32,700 bases of DNA from Treponema sp. (GTDB lineage Bacteria > Spirochaetota > Spirochaetia > Treponematales > Treponemataceae). This document shows, piece by piece, positions 21,943 to 30,445 of this stretch. The stretch lies in the NCBI GenBank assembly GCA_016293495.1, contig JAEDED010000025.1, positions 1-32,700 on the forward strand, given 5' to 3'. Below the pieces are notes generated by a model. That model did no database searches, was not told the origin of the DNA, and saw nothing but the letters and a program-made list of their open reading frames with translations. Position 1 is the first letter of the stretch. Every line of letters starts with the position of its first letter. Made by a program: the position numbers and the translations under genes.

Positions 21943-22644
21943 ATGTCAGATGTAAAATCAGTTATCGTTTGGGGAGATTCAATTTTAAAAGGAATTATTT
22001 CGACAGAGGATTTATCGCAGATTCGTCCGAGCGAAATCAACGCTCTTCAGATGGCAGGTGAAAAACTTGGCCTTGAAATCAACAACAAAAGTATTTACGG
22101 CGCCCACATCGTAAAGCTCCAGACCACACAGGCAAAAAATCTCAACAAAGGTCTTACAGCCGACATTGCATTAATCGAAAGCGGCACAAACGATTCTGAT
22201 TACGAATGGAGTGACGTATGCACAAAACCATTTTCAGAAATCAAACAGAAAACTCCCCTCGAAGATTTTAAACGCATTACAAAAGAAATGATCGACACAT
22301 CCCGCGAAAATAAAATCACACCGGTTTTAGTAACCGCACCTGACCTTGCAATTCCATACTGGAAAGAATATATCACGCGAGGTCTGGATGCAGCAAAGAT
22401 TGCCGAGTTCGTAGGCCCGGATCCATATAAACTTCTTCGTAACCAGGAAGAATACATGGAAGCACTCCGACAGATTGCCGCCGAAAAAAACGTTCAGTTA
22501 ATTGACATGCGTGTTGAGTTCAGAAAGGCAGAAGATCCGATGGCACTTATGTGTAAAGACGGAGTTCACCCGAACCTTGAAGGTCATAAATTGATGGCAG
22601 ACGTATTTGTAAAAGCACTTCCAGATATTAAGAAAGAGTTTTAA
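21943..22644 (+). CDS. SGNH/GDSL-family hydrolase
   Basis: The 233-residue protein has the SGNH blocks: VIVWGDSILKG (block I nucleophile Ser), a Gly in the block II position after NNKSIYGAHI, IESGTNDSDYEW (block III Asn), and CKDGVHPNLEGHKLM (block V Asp and His). Such enzymes are esterases, lipases or carbohydrate deacetylases; the substrate is unknown. No signal peptide is present, so it acts inside the cell. The start ATG follows GGAGG, and the gene is monocistronic with a terminator at 22776. Confidence 0.85.
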   Translation: MSDVKSVIVWGDSILKGIISTEDLSQIRPSEINALQMAGEKLGLEINNKSIYGAHIVKLQTTQAKNLNKGLTADIALIESGTNDSDYEWSDVCTKPFSEIKQKTPLEDFKRITKEMIDTSRENKITPVLVTAPDLAIPYWKEYITRGLDAAKIAEFVGPDPYKLLRNQEEYMEALRQIAAEKNVQLIDMRVEFRKAEDPMALMCKDGVHPNLEGHKLMADVFVKALPDIKKEF

Positions 22645-22775
22645 TGAAAAAGAGAAGGTAGAACCTTACCACAAAAAAAGAGAAACTTCATAATATATAA
22701 TATCATAAAAAAATAAAGTATATTTTATATCCTAAAGTTTGTGTCCACTAAGTTATACTACTTCACAGCGACTAA

Positions 22776-22807
22776 AAAAAAAGCAGCTTAACCGCTGCTC
22801 TTTTTTT
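22776..22807. terminator. Terminator between the SGNH hydrolase and the aldolase-like gene
   Basis: An A-run, GCAGC, the loop TTAACC, GCTGC and a T-run make a hairpin usable from both sides of these convergent genes. The 130 nt between the hydrolase stop and this hairpin is AT-rich with no other recognisable signal. Confidence 0.8.
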
Positions 22808-22817
22808 ACGTTAAAAC

Positions 22818-23792
22818 TTATTCCTGAGAAGTAATTTCTTTATAGAACTCAGTAAAATCTTTTCTCTTTTCTTTTGTAAATGTAATTGCAGTACGTGGAT
22901 GCTGATTCAAGAGACCTGTAAGAAGGTACTGTGTGTCGTATCCCCATACTACTCCAGATTCCTTTAATGGAAGCATGTGGTCCTGAAGGAACTGAATTAC
23001 AGGATAAATCTTGTATTTTGGATTTCTGAGGAAACCGATAAGATTTTCCATTGCACAGTTACCTGCACCGCGTCCCATAGAAAGGTATGTTGCATCAAGG
23101 TAATCAACTCCGTCACCTACACATTCAATTGTGTTTGCAAATGCGAGCTTCTGGTTGTCGTGTGCGTGAATACCAAGCTTTTTGTTGTATTTAGCAGCAA
23201 AGTTTCCGAAGAGGTCACAAACGCGAGCCATTTCTTCAGGGTATATTGAACCGTAGCTGTCTACGATGTAGATAATGTCTACTGGAGATTTTCCGATCAA
23301 GTCGAGAGCTGCCTTAATGTCTGATTCCTGACCTGTAGAAAGAGCCATGATGTTACAACTTGTTTCGTAACCTTTTTTTGTACAGTCTTCGATTACGTCG
23401 ATTGCTGCAGGAATTTCTTTGAGGTATGTTGCAACGCGGATCAAGTCGATAGGACTGTTTGCCTTTTCGATGATGTCGCGTTTGTAATTACAGCGGCCAA
23501 CGTCTGCCATTGCTGCAATCTTAAGATCTGTGTTGTTTTCGCCAACGATTGAACGAACAAAGTCGTCATCACAGAATTTACAAGGGCCAAATTTATTTAC
23601 ATCGAACAAGTCTTTGTCAGCCTTGTATCCGAATTCCATTACATCAACACCAGCTTTGAGGTTTGCTTCATAAAGAGATTTTTCGAATCCTGCTGGAAAA
23701 TAGAAATCGTTCACCAAACCGCCATCACGGAGAGTTGCGTCAACGACCTTAACTGATTCTCTAAAACCCATCAAATTATTGATATCCTTCAT
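22818..23792 (-). CDS. DRE-TIM metallolyase family protein (HMGL/4-hydroxy-2-oxovalerate aldolase-like)
   Basis: This 324-residue TIM-barrel enzyme shows VVDATLRDGGLVNDF (the DRE-TIM signature, Asp and Arg for catalysis), VMEFGYKADKD, IIYIVDSYGSIYPEE, the metal-binding HAHDNQKLAFAN (HxH with later Asn) and SMGRGAGNCAMENL. These fit aldolase or acyltransferase members that use a pyruvate-type enolate. The C-terminal half does not let me separate an aldolase from an isopropylmalate or homocitrate synthase-like role. It stands alone between two terminators, so neighbours give no hint. Confidence 0.78.
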   Translation of the reverse strand: MKDINNLMGFRESVKVVDATLRDGGLVNDFYFPAGFEKSLYEANLKAGVDVMEFGYKADKDLFDVNKFGPCKFCDDDFVRSIVGENNTDLKIAAMADVGRCNYKRDIIEKANSPIDLIRVATYLKEIPAAIDVIEDCTKKGYETSCNIMALSTGQESDIKAALDLIGKSPVDIIYIVDSYGSIYPEEMARVCDLFGNFAAKYNKKLGIHAHDNQKLAFANTIECVGDGVDYLDATYLSMGRGAGNCAMENLIGFLRNPKYKIYPVIQFLQDHMLPLKESGVVWGYDTQYLLTGLLNQHPRTAITFTKEKRKDFTEFYKEITSQE

Positions 23793-23854
23793 TTTCTTTC
23801 CTCTTTACCAATATTAAAGAAATTTAATAATAGTGATGTTACTATATATCAAAA

Positions 23855-23883
23855 CAAAAAAAGGGGGAATATCAATTCCCCAA
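23855..23883 (-). terminator. Terminator after trkH
   Basis: On the minus strand GGGGAAT and ATTCCCC with a 4-nt loop are followed by a T-run, ending the trkA-trkH operon 60 nt after the trkH stop. Confidence 0.75.
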
Positions 23884-23944
23884 AATTTTTAGCAAATTTG
23901 TTTATTTTTTCCAGAAATCTTTCGCCTTTCACCCAACAAAGGTT

Positions 23945-25384
23945 TTATTTTTTCCAGAAGTCTTTCATGATAAAAATAATCATTGTGTAAAGCTCAAGAC
24001 GACCAGCAAGCATTGCAAACATGTAAACCCATTTAAGGCCGGCAGGCAAAAATCCGGCGCTGCAGGCAGGATTAAGCTGACCGAAGGCAGGTCCGACATT
24101 TCCGATCATTGATAAAGCGCCGGTAAAGGCAGAGAAAATATCAAGGCCGGCAAGTGTTCCTGCAAAAGTAGTAACGGCTGCAAGAAGCATATAAGCTGTC
24201 ACAAAAGCTGCGACGCTGAAAACAACATCTTTTCTTCCAACCTTCTGGTTAAGACGGATGCTGAAAACTCCGCGCGGATGCAGAAGCTTTAACATTTCAT
24301 TTTTAAGCTGCTTAACAAGAATAACCCAGCGAACAACTTTAATTCCACCACCAGTAGATCCTGAAGAACCACCGATAAAGAAAAGACAGAAAATAAAGAA
24401 CTGCGCTGCAGGAACCCAGTCTGTATAAACACAGGTTGAATAACCGGTTGTACTTACGATTGAAGCTGTCTGGAATGCTGAATATCTCAAAGATTCACTG
24501 AAGCTATTATAAGCCGGAAGATTAATCAATGTAATAGAAAGAATTGCAACAATAAAAATTCCTACATACGCCTTAAATTCTGAGTTTGTTCTGATTTCAG
24601 AAAATTTTCCGGTAAAAGCGTAGAAGAACAGGCTGAAGTTAATTCCTGCAAAGAACATAAAAAGCGTAATTATCCAGTCGATGGCCGGAGAATTCCATGC
24701 GCCGATGCTGGCATTTCTTGTCGAGAATCCGCCTGAACCTAATGTTGAGAACGCATGACTCAACGCATCGATAAAATCCATTCCTGCGATTTTAAGAGAA
24801 ACAAAAAGGGCAACTGTAAAGAAGATGTAAATCATCCAGAGCGCTTTTGCAGTTGTAGTAATTTTTGCAGTTACCTTTCCTTTTTCAGGACCAGTTGTTT
24901 CTGCTTTGATAAGCTGGAATCCACCTACGCCGAGAAGCGGGAACAAAGCAACGGTAAGCGCAACGATTCCCATGCCGCCCAACCAGTGAGTTTCGCATCT
25001 CCACAGGTTCAAACTGCGTGGAAGTATTTCTACATCATTAAGAATTGTAGCACCGGTAGTTGTAATACCAGAAACGCTTTCGAAAAACGCATCGGTTACT
25101 GACGGAAAATATCCCGAGAGCAAGAAAGGAATTGCCCCGAAAGCTGAACACGCAATCCACGCAGCCGCAACAACTACAAACGTACTCGAAATCGTAAGCT
25201 TAATCTGAAGCCCGCGGGTAAACAGATAAACGACAAAAAACACAGCCCAAGCCGCCAGCATCGGGATAAGAAAAATCATAAAATTTTCATTACAGCTGAA
25301 TGCGGTGGCAACCGGAGCGATGAGTGTTGTTGCAACAATTGCAAGAATTGCAGTTATTATTTTGAAGAAGCTCAAAATTTTCAT
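23945..25384 (-). CDS. trkH: Potassium uptake protein TrkH/KtrB-type
   Basis: This is the membrane subunit of a Trk/Ktr potassium transporter (479 residues, about ten helices). Four pore loops are visible: SVSGITTTGATIL, STLGSGGFSTRNA, ASIVSTTGYSTCV and LSMIGNVGPAFGQLNP, each with the filter glycine. GGSSGSTGGGIKVVRW is the intramembrane loop after the third repeat. The ATG is 2 nt after the trkA stop, so the two are translationally coupled. The regulator TrkA upstream supplies nucleotide gating. Confidence 0.93.
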   Translation of the reverse strand: MKILSFFKIITAILAIVATTLIAPVATAFSCNENFMIFLIPMLAAWAVFFVVYLFTRGLQIKLTISSTFVVVAAAWIACSAFGAIPFLLSGYFPSVTDAFFESVSGITTTGATILNDVEILPRSLNLWRCETHWLGGMGIVALTVALFPLLGVGGFQLIKAETTGPEKGKVTAKITTTAKALWMIYIFFTVALFVSLKIAGMDFIDALSHAFSTLGSGGFSTRNASIGAWNSPAIDWIITLFMFFAGINFSLFFYAFTGKFSEIRTNSEFKAYVGIFIVAILSITLINLPAYNSFSESLRYSAFQTASIVSTTGYSTCVYTDWVPAAQFFIFCLFFIGGSSGSTGGGIKVVRWVILVKQLKNEMLKLLHPRGVFSIRLNQKVGRKDVVFSVAAFVTAYMLLAAVTTFAGTLAGLDIFSAFTGALSMIGNVGPAFGQLNPACSAGFLPAGLKWVYMFAMLAGRLELYTMIIFIMKDFWKK

Positions 25385-25386
25385 TT

Positions 25387-26826
25387 TTACTTAACTCCAA
25401 AAGAAGCCAGAAGCTTTTTAGACTTATCAGAATCAACAATAAGAATAAGCTGATCGTTGGCATCAAGGCAGGTAGTACCATTTGGAATTACATAACTTTC
25501 AGTTCCTGCTTTCTTAATCAAAAGAATAAGGAAGGTTCCAGGATCTGCAATCTGCGGCAAGGTCTTTCCGACAAGTTTCGAGTTCATCGGAAGTGAAAGT
25601 TCTACAATTTCGTGACTGCCCGAGCTGATTGTATGAACGCCTGTAACAGTCTTTCCGCGGAGGTGACTTAAAATACTGTCGACAATTGAGTCACGCAAAG
25701 GAACCGGAACATCTACGCCGAGCTTACGGGCAATTTCGGCAAACGGCGCGCTTTCTACAAGGCTGATTGTTTTTCCGACGCCTAAAGATTCAAGGTAAGC
25801 AGCGCCTACCATATTAAGTTCATGATTATGAGTTGCACAGATTACAAGGTCGTAAGTTGTGAGGCTTTCTTCGTAAAGGAAGTTTTCATCAGTAATGTCA
25901 CCGCAGAATACTTTTGCTTCAGGGAATTTTTCAGAAGCCTCTTTGGCAACGCGGCTGTCCGCATCAACGATGGCAAAGTTAGAAGTGATTCTCTTGCTCT
26001 TTCCGAAAAGTCTTGAGAATAAAGTTTTTTTCTTTCCTTTAGCGAGCAGTCGTTCCGCAACCTGCATTCCGATTTTTCCAAAACCTACAAGTGCAATTTT
26101 ATCGATTGTCTCAACTTCAGTTCCTGTAAGCTCAAGGATTTCTGCCAGATCGCCCTGTCTTGCAAGAACGCCGATACCGTCACCTTCTTCAAGAACAGTC
26201 TGACCGCTAGGCAGGCTTGTAAATCCATTACTTTCAACATAACAAACCAGGAACGGAACCTTTGTCATGCTTCTGATATCCTGCAAAGTAGCACCGGCAA
26301 ATTTTGAACCCTTTTCGATGCTTACACGGGTTAATTCAAATTCAGAGTTTTCAAATGTTACGACATCACTTACGGCACCGCTTTCTACAGCCTGAACAAT
26401 AGCATCAGCTGCTTCAACGTCCGGATGAATCATGTGATCAATTCCATAAAGAGGACGATATTTGCCGGAGAAAGTTTCTGCCTGCTTTTTATGAACCTTT
26501 TCTTTGTTCATGTAATAAGAAAAATTACGCACGCGGGCAATTTTAAGAACGTCAGGGTAAACTGCATCTACAAGTGAACAGGTAATCATGTTAACTTCAT
26601 CATTTGCAGTTACACAGACAAGAGCATCAGCTTTAGAAATTCCTGCATCTTCAAGAGTCTCAAGGCTGTTGCCGTCAGCAGGTATTACAGTACAGTCAAG
26701 ACTGTTTGCAGCATGTCTTACTGTTTCTTCATCATTATCAATTAAAGTAACTTCATTTTTTTCGTTTATCAAACGGCGTGCAAGCTGAACTCCTGTAAAG
26801 CCGGCACCTACGATTACTATCTTCAT
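25387..26826 (-). CDS. trkA: Trk system potassium uptake protein TrkA
   Basis: This cytoplasmic gating subunit of 479 residues has two tandem RCK units. The first begins MKIVIVGAGFTGVQLARRL (Rossmann GxGxxG) and continues with LIDNDEETVRHA and DALVCVTANDEVNM; the second begins KIALVGFGKIGMQVAERLLAK. Each unit is followed by a TrkA_C-type domain, the last around PMNSKLVGKTLPQIADPG. The duplicated form is the E. coli-like TrkA and not the single-unit KtrA. It is the first gene of the trkA-trkH operon and is divergent from the Gx-transporter pair. Confidence 0.93.
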   Translation of the reverse strand: MKIVIVGAGFTGVQLARRLINEKNEVTLIDNDEETVRHAANSLDCTVIPADGNSLETLEDAGISKADALVCVTANDEVNMITCSLVDAVYPDVLKIARVRNFSYYMNKEKVHKKQAETFSGKYRPLYGIDHMIHPDVEAADAIVQAVESGAVSDVVTFENSEFELTRVSIEKGSKFAGATLQDIRSMTKVPFLVCYVESNGFTSLPSGQTVLEEGDGIGVLARQGDLAEILELTGTEVETIDKIALVGFGKIGMQVAERLLAKGKKKTLFSRLFGKSKRITSNFAIVDADSRVAKEASEKFPEAKVFCGDITDENFLYEESLTTYDLVICATHNHELNMVGAAYLESLGVGKTISLVESAPFAEIARKLGVDVPVPLRDSIVDSILSHLRGKTVTGVHTISSGSHEIVELSLPMNSKLVGKTLPQIADPGTFLILLIKKAGTESYVIPNGTTCLDANDQLILIVDSDKSKKLLASFGVK

Positions 26827-26891
26827 AATTTAATTAGACCACACACAACTTCTTATGTCAATAAACAGACAAATATGTTATATTTCTTTAT

Positions 26892-27458
26892 ATGGAATCA
26901 CCAGAAAAGCAGAAACCGTCACAAAACCACGATCTCATCCAGAAAAAACTCATTTTTTTGACAGCTCTGTGCCTTTTTTTCTCTGCCGTGGAATTTGCAA
27001 TTCCGAAACCGATACCTTTTCTGCGCCTCGGGCTCGCTAACATTCCCGTCATACTGAGCTTTTTTCTTCTTTCGCCAGTTTATTCCATTTTACTGATTGT
27101 TCTTAAAATCTTTGTTCAGAATCTGATTTCGGGAACGCTCTTTTCTTACACGATACTGTTTTCAATTGCCGGCTCATTCGCTTCAGGCCTCGGAATGCTC
27201 GCCCTTTACTCGCTTTTATACAAAGGCAGACGCCAGCTGATTTCTCTCATCGGGCTTTGCCTCGCCGGCGCTCTTTTAAATTCTTTAGGGCAACTGGCTG
27301 TTTCTTATTTTCTCATGTTTGGTCAGAACACAAAATACATCGCGCCGGTATTTTTATGCTTAAGCCTTGCAACTGGACTTCTTCTCGGCATTTTTACAGA
27401 ATATTTTGTCCGCCACTCAAAATGGTTCGACCTCGCAGTTAACGGAGGCCCAAAATGA
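26892..27458 (+). CDS. Gx transporter family / heptaprenyl diphosphate synthase component I-like membrane protein
   Basis: The 188-residue integral membrane protein starts with a basic N terminus, then FFSAVEFAIPKPIPFLRLGLANIPVILSFFLL, the family mark (E...P.P....LGLAN) of PF07456 (Gx transporter). About five to six helices follow, with SIAGSFASGLGMLALYSLLY and IGLCLAGALLNSLGQLAVSYFL. It is likely a substrate-binding membrane subunit related to ECF-type components, but the substrate is unknown. No ribosome site is visible in front of the ATG at 26892, so the message may be leaderless or the start may differ. It overlaps the next gene by 4 nt. Confidence 0.75.
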   Translation: MESPEKQKPSQNHDLIQKKLIFLTALCLFFSAVEFAIPKPIPFLRLGLANIPVILSFFLLSPVYSILLIVLKIFVQNLISGTLFSYTILFSIAGSFASGLGMLALYSLLYKGRRQLISLIGLCLAGALLNSLGQLAVSYFLMFGQNTKYIAPVFLCLSLATGLLLGIFTEYFVRHSKWFDLAVNGGPK

Positions 27459-27874
27459 AGGTAATTATTCTCTGGAGCCTAATTTTTGTTCTTGCCATCA
27501 CCTGTATTGCATTAAAACGCCATATCCGATGGTTACCCTTACTATTAGTTATAGTTATGGTTACTTTTTTCTCTCTTTTATCGCCTGAGGGTAAGCTTTT
27601 AGGGGAATTTCTGGGCCTTCACATCACCTTGGGTGCCCTCCTCTCCGGTCTTTTCAGAAGCGGAATCCTCGTTTTTCTGCAGTTATTCTCAAAAATTGCA
27701 ATTTCTTCGAAAATTCCACTGCCCGGAAAAGCCGGAAAGTTCATAAAAGCCGTTTTTGCTGACTACGAAAAGCTCACTTCTGAGAAATTCCTTTTAAAAG
27801 GCAAAAAGCTCAAGGGAATTATGGAAGCAATTGATGAGAGACTTCTTACCGTCTGGAATGAAGAAAATCTGTAA
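27455..27874 (+). CDS. Small membrane protein coupled to the Gx transporter gene
   Basis: This 139-residue protein begins with two or three close hydrophobic segments (VIILWSLIFVLAITCIAL, then WLPLLLVIVMVTFFSLL). It then has the GKLLGEFLGLHITLGALLSGLFRSG stretch and a soluble basic tail with LPGKAGKFIKAVFADYEKLTS. Its ATG overlaps the stop of the Gx transporter gene (ATGA), so the two products probably act together. Its pattern is reminiscent of a reduced ECF T-component, a comparison I cannot confirm without alignment. Confidence 0.6.
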   Translation: MKVIILWSLIFVLAITCIALKRHIRWLPLLLVIVMVTFFSLLSPEGKLLGEFLGLHITLGALLSGLFRSGILVFLQLFSKIAISSKIPLPGKAGKFIKAVFADYEKLTSEKFLLKGKKLKGIMEAIDERLLTVWNEENL

Positions 27875-27885
27875 CTTTTATCCGA

Positions 27886-27915
27886 TTGAACTGTGTTTTT
27901 TATGTGTGATATAAT
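27886..27915 (+). promoter_or_regulatory. Promoter of the LpoB-like gene
   Basis: TTGAAC (27886-27891), an 18-bp spacer and a consensus TATAAT (27910-27915) lie 28 bp before the start at 27943. Confidence 0.6.
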
Positions 27916-27942
27916 TGAAGAAAGAGGTTTATCTAAAAACAT

Positions 27943-28548
27943 ATGAAAAAATCAAAAATTCTTATTATTTCCTTATCAGCAGCCTTAGCACTGGCCTCAT
28001 GTACTTCTTCAACCGTAGAAAGAGTTGATGCAGACACTCAGACAGACTTAAGCGGCCACTGGAATGATACAGATGCCCGTATTGCCTGCAATGATCTTGC
28101 AGAACAGGTTACTGATTCAAAATGGTACTCAACCTTTATCAGCGAAAACGGCAGAAAGCCTGTAATTATCATAGGTTCTTTCCGCAATAACACTGATGAA
28201 CACATCAATACTTCAATTATTTCGAAAAAGCTCGAAATCAGCCTTTTGAACACCGGCAAAGTTCTCTCAGTTGCCAGCAGCTCTGAACGCAAAGAAATCC
28301 GTGACGAACGTGATGACCAGCAGGTAAATGCAAGCCTCGAAACCGCCAAAAACATCGGAAACGAAACCGCCGCTGACTTTATGCTTCAGGGCGATATAAA
28401 GACAATCGTTGATTCTGACGGTTCAAAGACAACAAGGACTTATTACATTACCGCTGAGCTGATTGATGTCGAAACTAACACAAAAATCTGGCTTGGGGAA
28501 AATTCCTCTATCAAAAAGCTGATTAAATACTCAAAAGTACGACTGTAA
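27943..28548 (+). CDS. LpoB-like penicillin-binding protein activator lipoprotein
   Basis: This 201-residue lipoprotein has a signal peptide ending ALALASC (lipidated Cys20). It continues with a fold like LpoB/PF13036: a DLSGHWNDTDARIACNDLAEQV opening, then RKPVIIIGSFRNNTDEHINT, ISLLNTGKVLSVASS and ADFMLQGDIKTIV followed by a Thr-rich strand and IDVETNTKIWLGEN. In enterobacteria LpoB activates PBP1b from the outer membrane; whether that holds in spirochaetes is not known. It leads a cluster with two LPP20-like proteins on the same strand. Confidence 0.8.
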   Translation: MKKSKILIISLSAALALASCTSSTVERVDADTQTDLSGHWNDTDARIACNDLAEQVTDSKWYSTFISENGRKPVIIIGSFRNNTDEHINTSIISKKLEISLLNTGKVLSVASSSERKEIRDERDDQQVNASLETAKNIGNETAADFMLQGDIKTIVDSDGSKTTRTYYITAELIDVETNTKIWLGENSSIKKLIKYSKVRL

Positions 28549-28594
28549 CCAAAGGCTTTTACACAAAACTATAACTATTAGTTAGGGTAATAAT

Positions 28595-29662
28595 ATGAAT
28601 AAATCAATCCTAAAAACAATTATATGCCTCTCACTTTCTGCATCCTGCGCTTTTGCCATGTCAAATCCTTCGAATTCAGTAAAAGCTTCAAAAAATTCAA
28701 AAACTTCCGGCAAAGTGTCCTCAAAAAATGCCCCGGACTGGGTAACAAATCCTTACAGTTATTACAACAGCGCAAAATACCTTGTTGCTGTAGGTACAGG
28801 AACAGACGACAATTCCGCAGAAGATGATGCAAAAGCTGACCTTGTGCGTGTATTAAAACAGAATATTGAAGCAACCCAGCACGTAAACCTTACTGCAACT
28901 ACCAGAACAGAAGAAACTACTTATACCCAGGACGTTTTCTCTGCCGCAGGAATCAAAAACCTTTCCGGTCTTTCAATCGACAAAAAGGCGTACGAAGATT
29001 CCAGAGTTTATGCCCTTGCAGTCCTTAACCGCCAGGAAGCAGCCGACAATTACGCAAAAAACATCAGACATATGGATTCAAAGATTTCTGAATACATCAC
29101 TTTTGCAAAATCTCATTCTGGCGAGCTTATGAGCGTAATTTATGCTCACAAGGCCTTAACACTTGCTTCTGAAATTGAATATTATGAAGACCTTGTATCA
29201 ATTCTTAACGCTCCGCATGCGCCGGACACTTCAATCTCTTACGGAAGCTACGTTCAGCTTCAGCATAACGTTGATGAAATTAAAAAATCAGTTCCTGTTC
29301 ACCTGATCATTGAAGGTGATGTAAAAAATCAGGCAGCCGCTTCGATAAAAAAAGTATTGGAACAGTTTGGCTTTATTATTCAGGATGCTGATTTGCCTGC
29401 CTGTCCTTACTCGCTTGTTGCAGGAATTAATATCGAAAAAGCAGATGCTTCAGATGACAAACACTTCTTCTATACTTATGATTATTCAATTGAAATAATA
29501 GGAAATAAAAAGGAATCATATTTTATGTATTCTTCAAACGGAAGAGCCGGCCATGTTAACAATCAGGGCGCAAAAAACAGAGCTATGTTTATGATTAAAA
29601 AAGATGTTGAAACTAAATTCCATGACAAGCTCTCAGAGTTTATTAACGCAACCGGCAAATAA
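28595..29662 (+). CDS. Exported protein with an N-terminal LPP20-like domain
   Basis: The 355-residue protein has a signal peptide (MNKSILKTIICLSLSASCAF) that may be cut at AFA or lipidated at Cys18. Residues ~47-155 resemble an LPP20 domain: APDWVTNPYSYYNSAKYLVAVG, then an acidic helix and ALAVLNRQEAADNYAKNI. The C-terminal ~200 residues (from about SVPVHLIIEGDVKNQAAASI) look like a second alpha/beta domain with no family I can name. Its N-terminal domain is related to the whole of the protein at 29748-30344. The ATG lies 46 nt after the LpoB-like gene. Confidence 0.7.
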   Translation: MNKSILKTIICLSLSASCAFAMSNPSNSVKASKNSKTSGKVSSKNAPDWVTNPYSYYNSAKYLVAVGTGTDDNSAEDDAKADLVRVLKQNIEATQHVNLTATTRTEETTYTQDVFSAAGIKNLSGLSIDKKAYEDSRVYALAVLNRQEAADNYAKNIRHMDSKISEYITFAKSHSGELMSVIYAHKALTLASEIEYYEDLVSILNAPHAPDTSISYGSYVQLQHNVDEIKKSVPVHLIIEGDVKNQAAASIKKVLEQFGFIIQDADLPACPYSLVAGINIEKADASDDKHFFYTYDYSIEIIGNKKESYFMYSSNGRAGHVNNQGAKNRAMFMIKKDVETKFHDKLSEFINATGK

Positions 29663-29670
29663 TGTCCTTG

Positions 29671-29710
29671 TTGATTAAAAATAATTGCAAAGTTATAATA
29701 ATATAACTTT
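29671..29710 (+). promoter_or_regulatory. Promoter with overlapping inverted repeat before the LPP20 lipoprotein
   Basis: TTGATT (29671-29676), a 17-bp spacer and TATAAT (29694-29699) form a near-consensus promoter. A perfect 9-bp inverted repeat, AAAGTTATA (29689-29697) and TATAACTTT (29702-29710), covers the -10 box, where a repressor would block transcription. It could instead be a weak hairpin after the preceding gene. Confidence 0.55.
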
Positions 29711-29747
29711 TGAAATTGTATATTTTCAGATTTTAAGGAGATAAATT

Positions 29748-30344
29748 ATGAAAAAATCAGTTTTATTCATTTCATGTATTCTTACTGCAGCAGCATTGTT
29801 CGTAACAAGCTGTGGTTCTACAGAACAGGAAAAAACAGCTGCTCAGCAGGCTGCTCAGGCTAACGTAATCGGTGCTGACGGCGTTAAACGTCCTGAATGG
29901 GTACTTGCAGGCAAAGAAGATTCTACAGGTATTTACGCTGTAGGAACTGGAAAAATGTCTACTCCTACAAACTCACTCAGAGTTGCAGAAATCAATGGTC
30001 GTGCAGAACTTGCAAGAACAGTATCTGCTGCTACTCAGTCAGTTTTGAGAACTTACACACAGGATGCAGGTTCAAGCAAAGACGTTCTTACTTACCTCGA
30101 AGAAGCTACAGAAGTTAAAGCTGCAAGCGTTCTCAAAGGTTCACAGAGAAAGGATATGTGGACAGCACAGGACGGAACGGTATTTGTTTTGATGTTCGTT
30201 CCTTACGAAGCAGTTCTTCCTACAGTAACAGAATCTATTTCTGATGCTGCTAAAAACATAAAGGACTTCAAGCAGGATGCAAAAACACTTTTGACAGAAG
30301 CTAAAGCTCTTGCTGCATTCGAAAAATATTTTGATAATAACTAA
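29748..30344 (+). CDS. LPP20-family lipoprotein
   Basis: This 198-residue lipoprotein has a signal peptide ending FVTSC (lipidated Cys22) and an LPP20 domain: VKRPEWVLAGKEDSTGIYAVG, AEINGRAELARTVSAATQSV and TVFVLMFVPYEAVLPTV. The P-E/D-W-V and Y-A/V-VG elements are shared with the protein upstream, pointing to a duplication. The ATG follows AAGGAG; a separate promoter and a terminator frame it, so it can be expressed alone. It is presumably anchored to the outer or inner membrane facing the periplasm. Confidence 0.82.
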   Translation: MKKSVLFISCILTAAALFVTSCGSTEQEKTAAQQAAQANVIGADGVKRPEWVLAGKEDSTGIYAVGTGKMSTPTNSLRVAEINGRAELARTVSAATQSVLRTYTQDAGSSKDVLTYLEEATEVKAASVLKGSQRKDMWTAQDGTVFVLMFVPYEAVLPTVTESISDAAKNIKDFKQDAKTLLTEAKALAAFEKYFDNN

Positions 30345-30366
30345 TTTTTAAAATATTCCGATAATA

Positions 30367-30403
30367 AGACTACGGGTACTTTGTGCCTGTAGTCTTTTTT
30401 TTT
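30367..30403 (+). terminator. Terminator after the LPP20 lipoprotein
   Basis: AGACTACGGGTAC and GTGCCTGTAGTCT pair over 13 bp (two G-T pairs) with a 3-nt loop and eight T. Confidence 0.85.
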
Positions 30404-30445
30404 ACCGAAAAAGATGATGTAAAAAATTATTTTAAGGAATATTTT

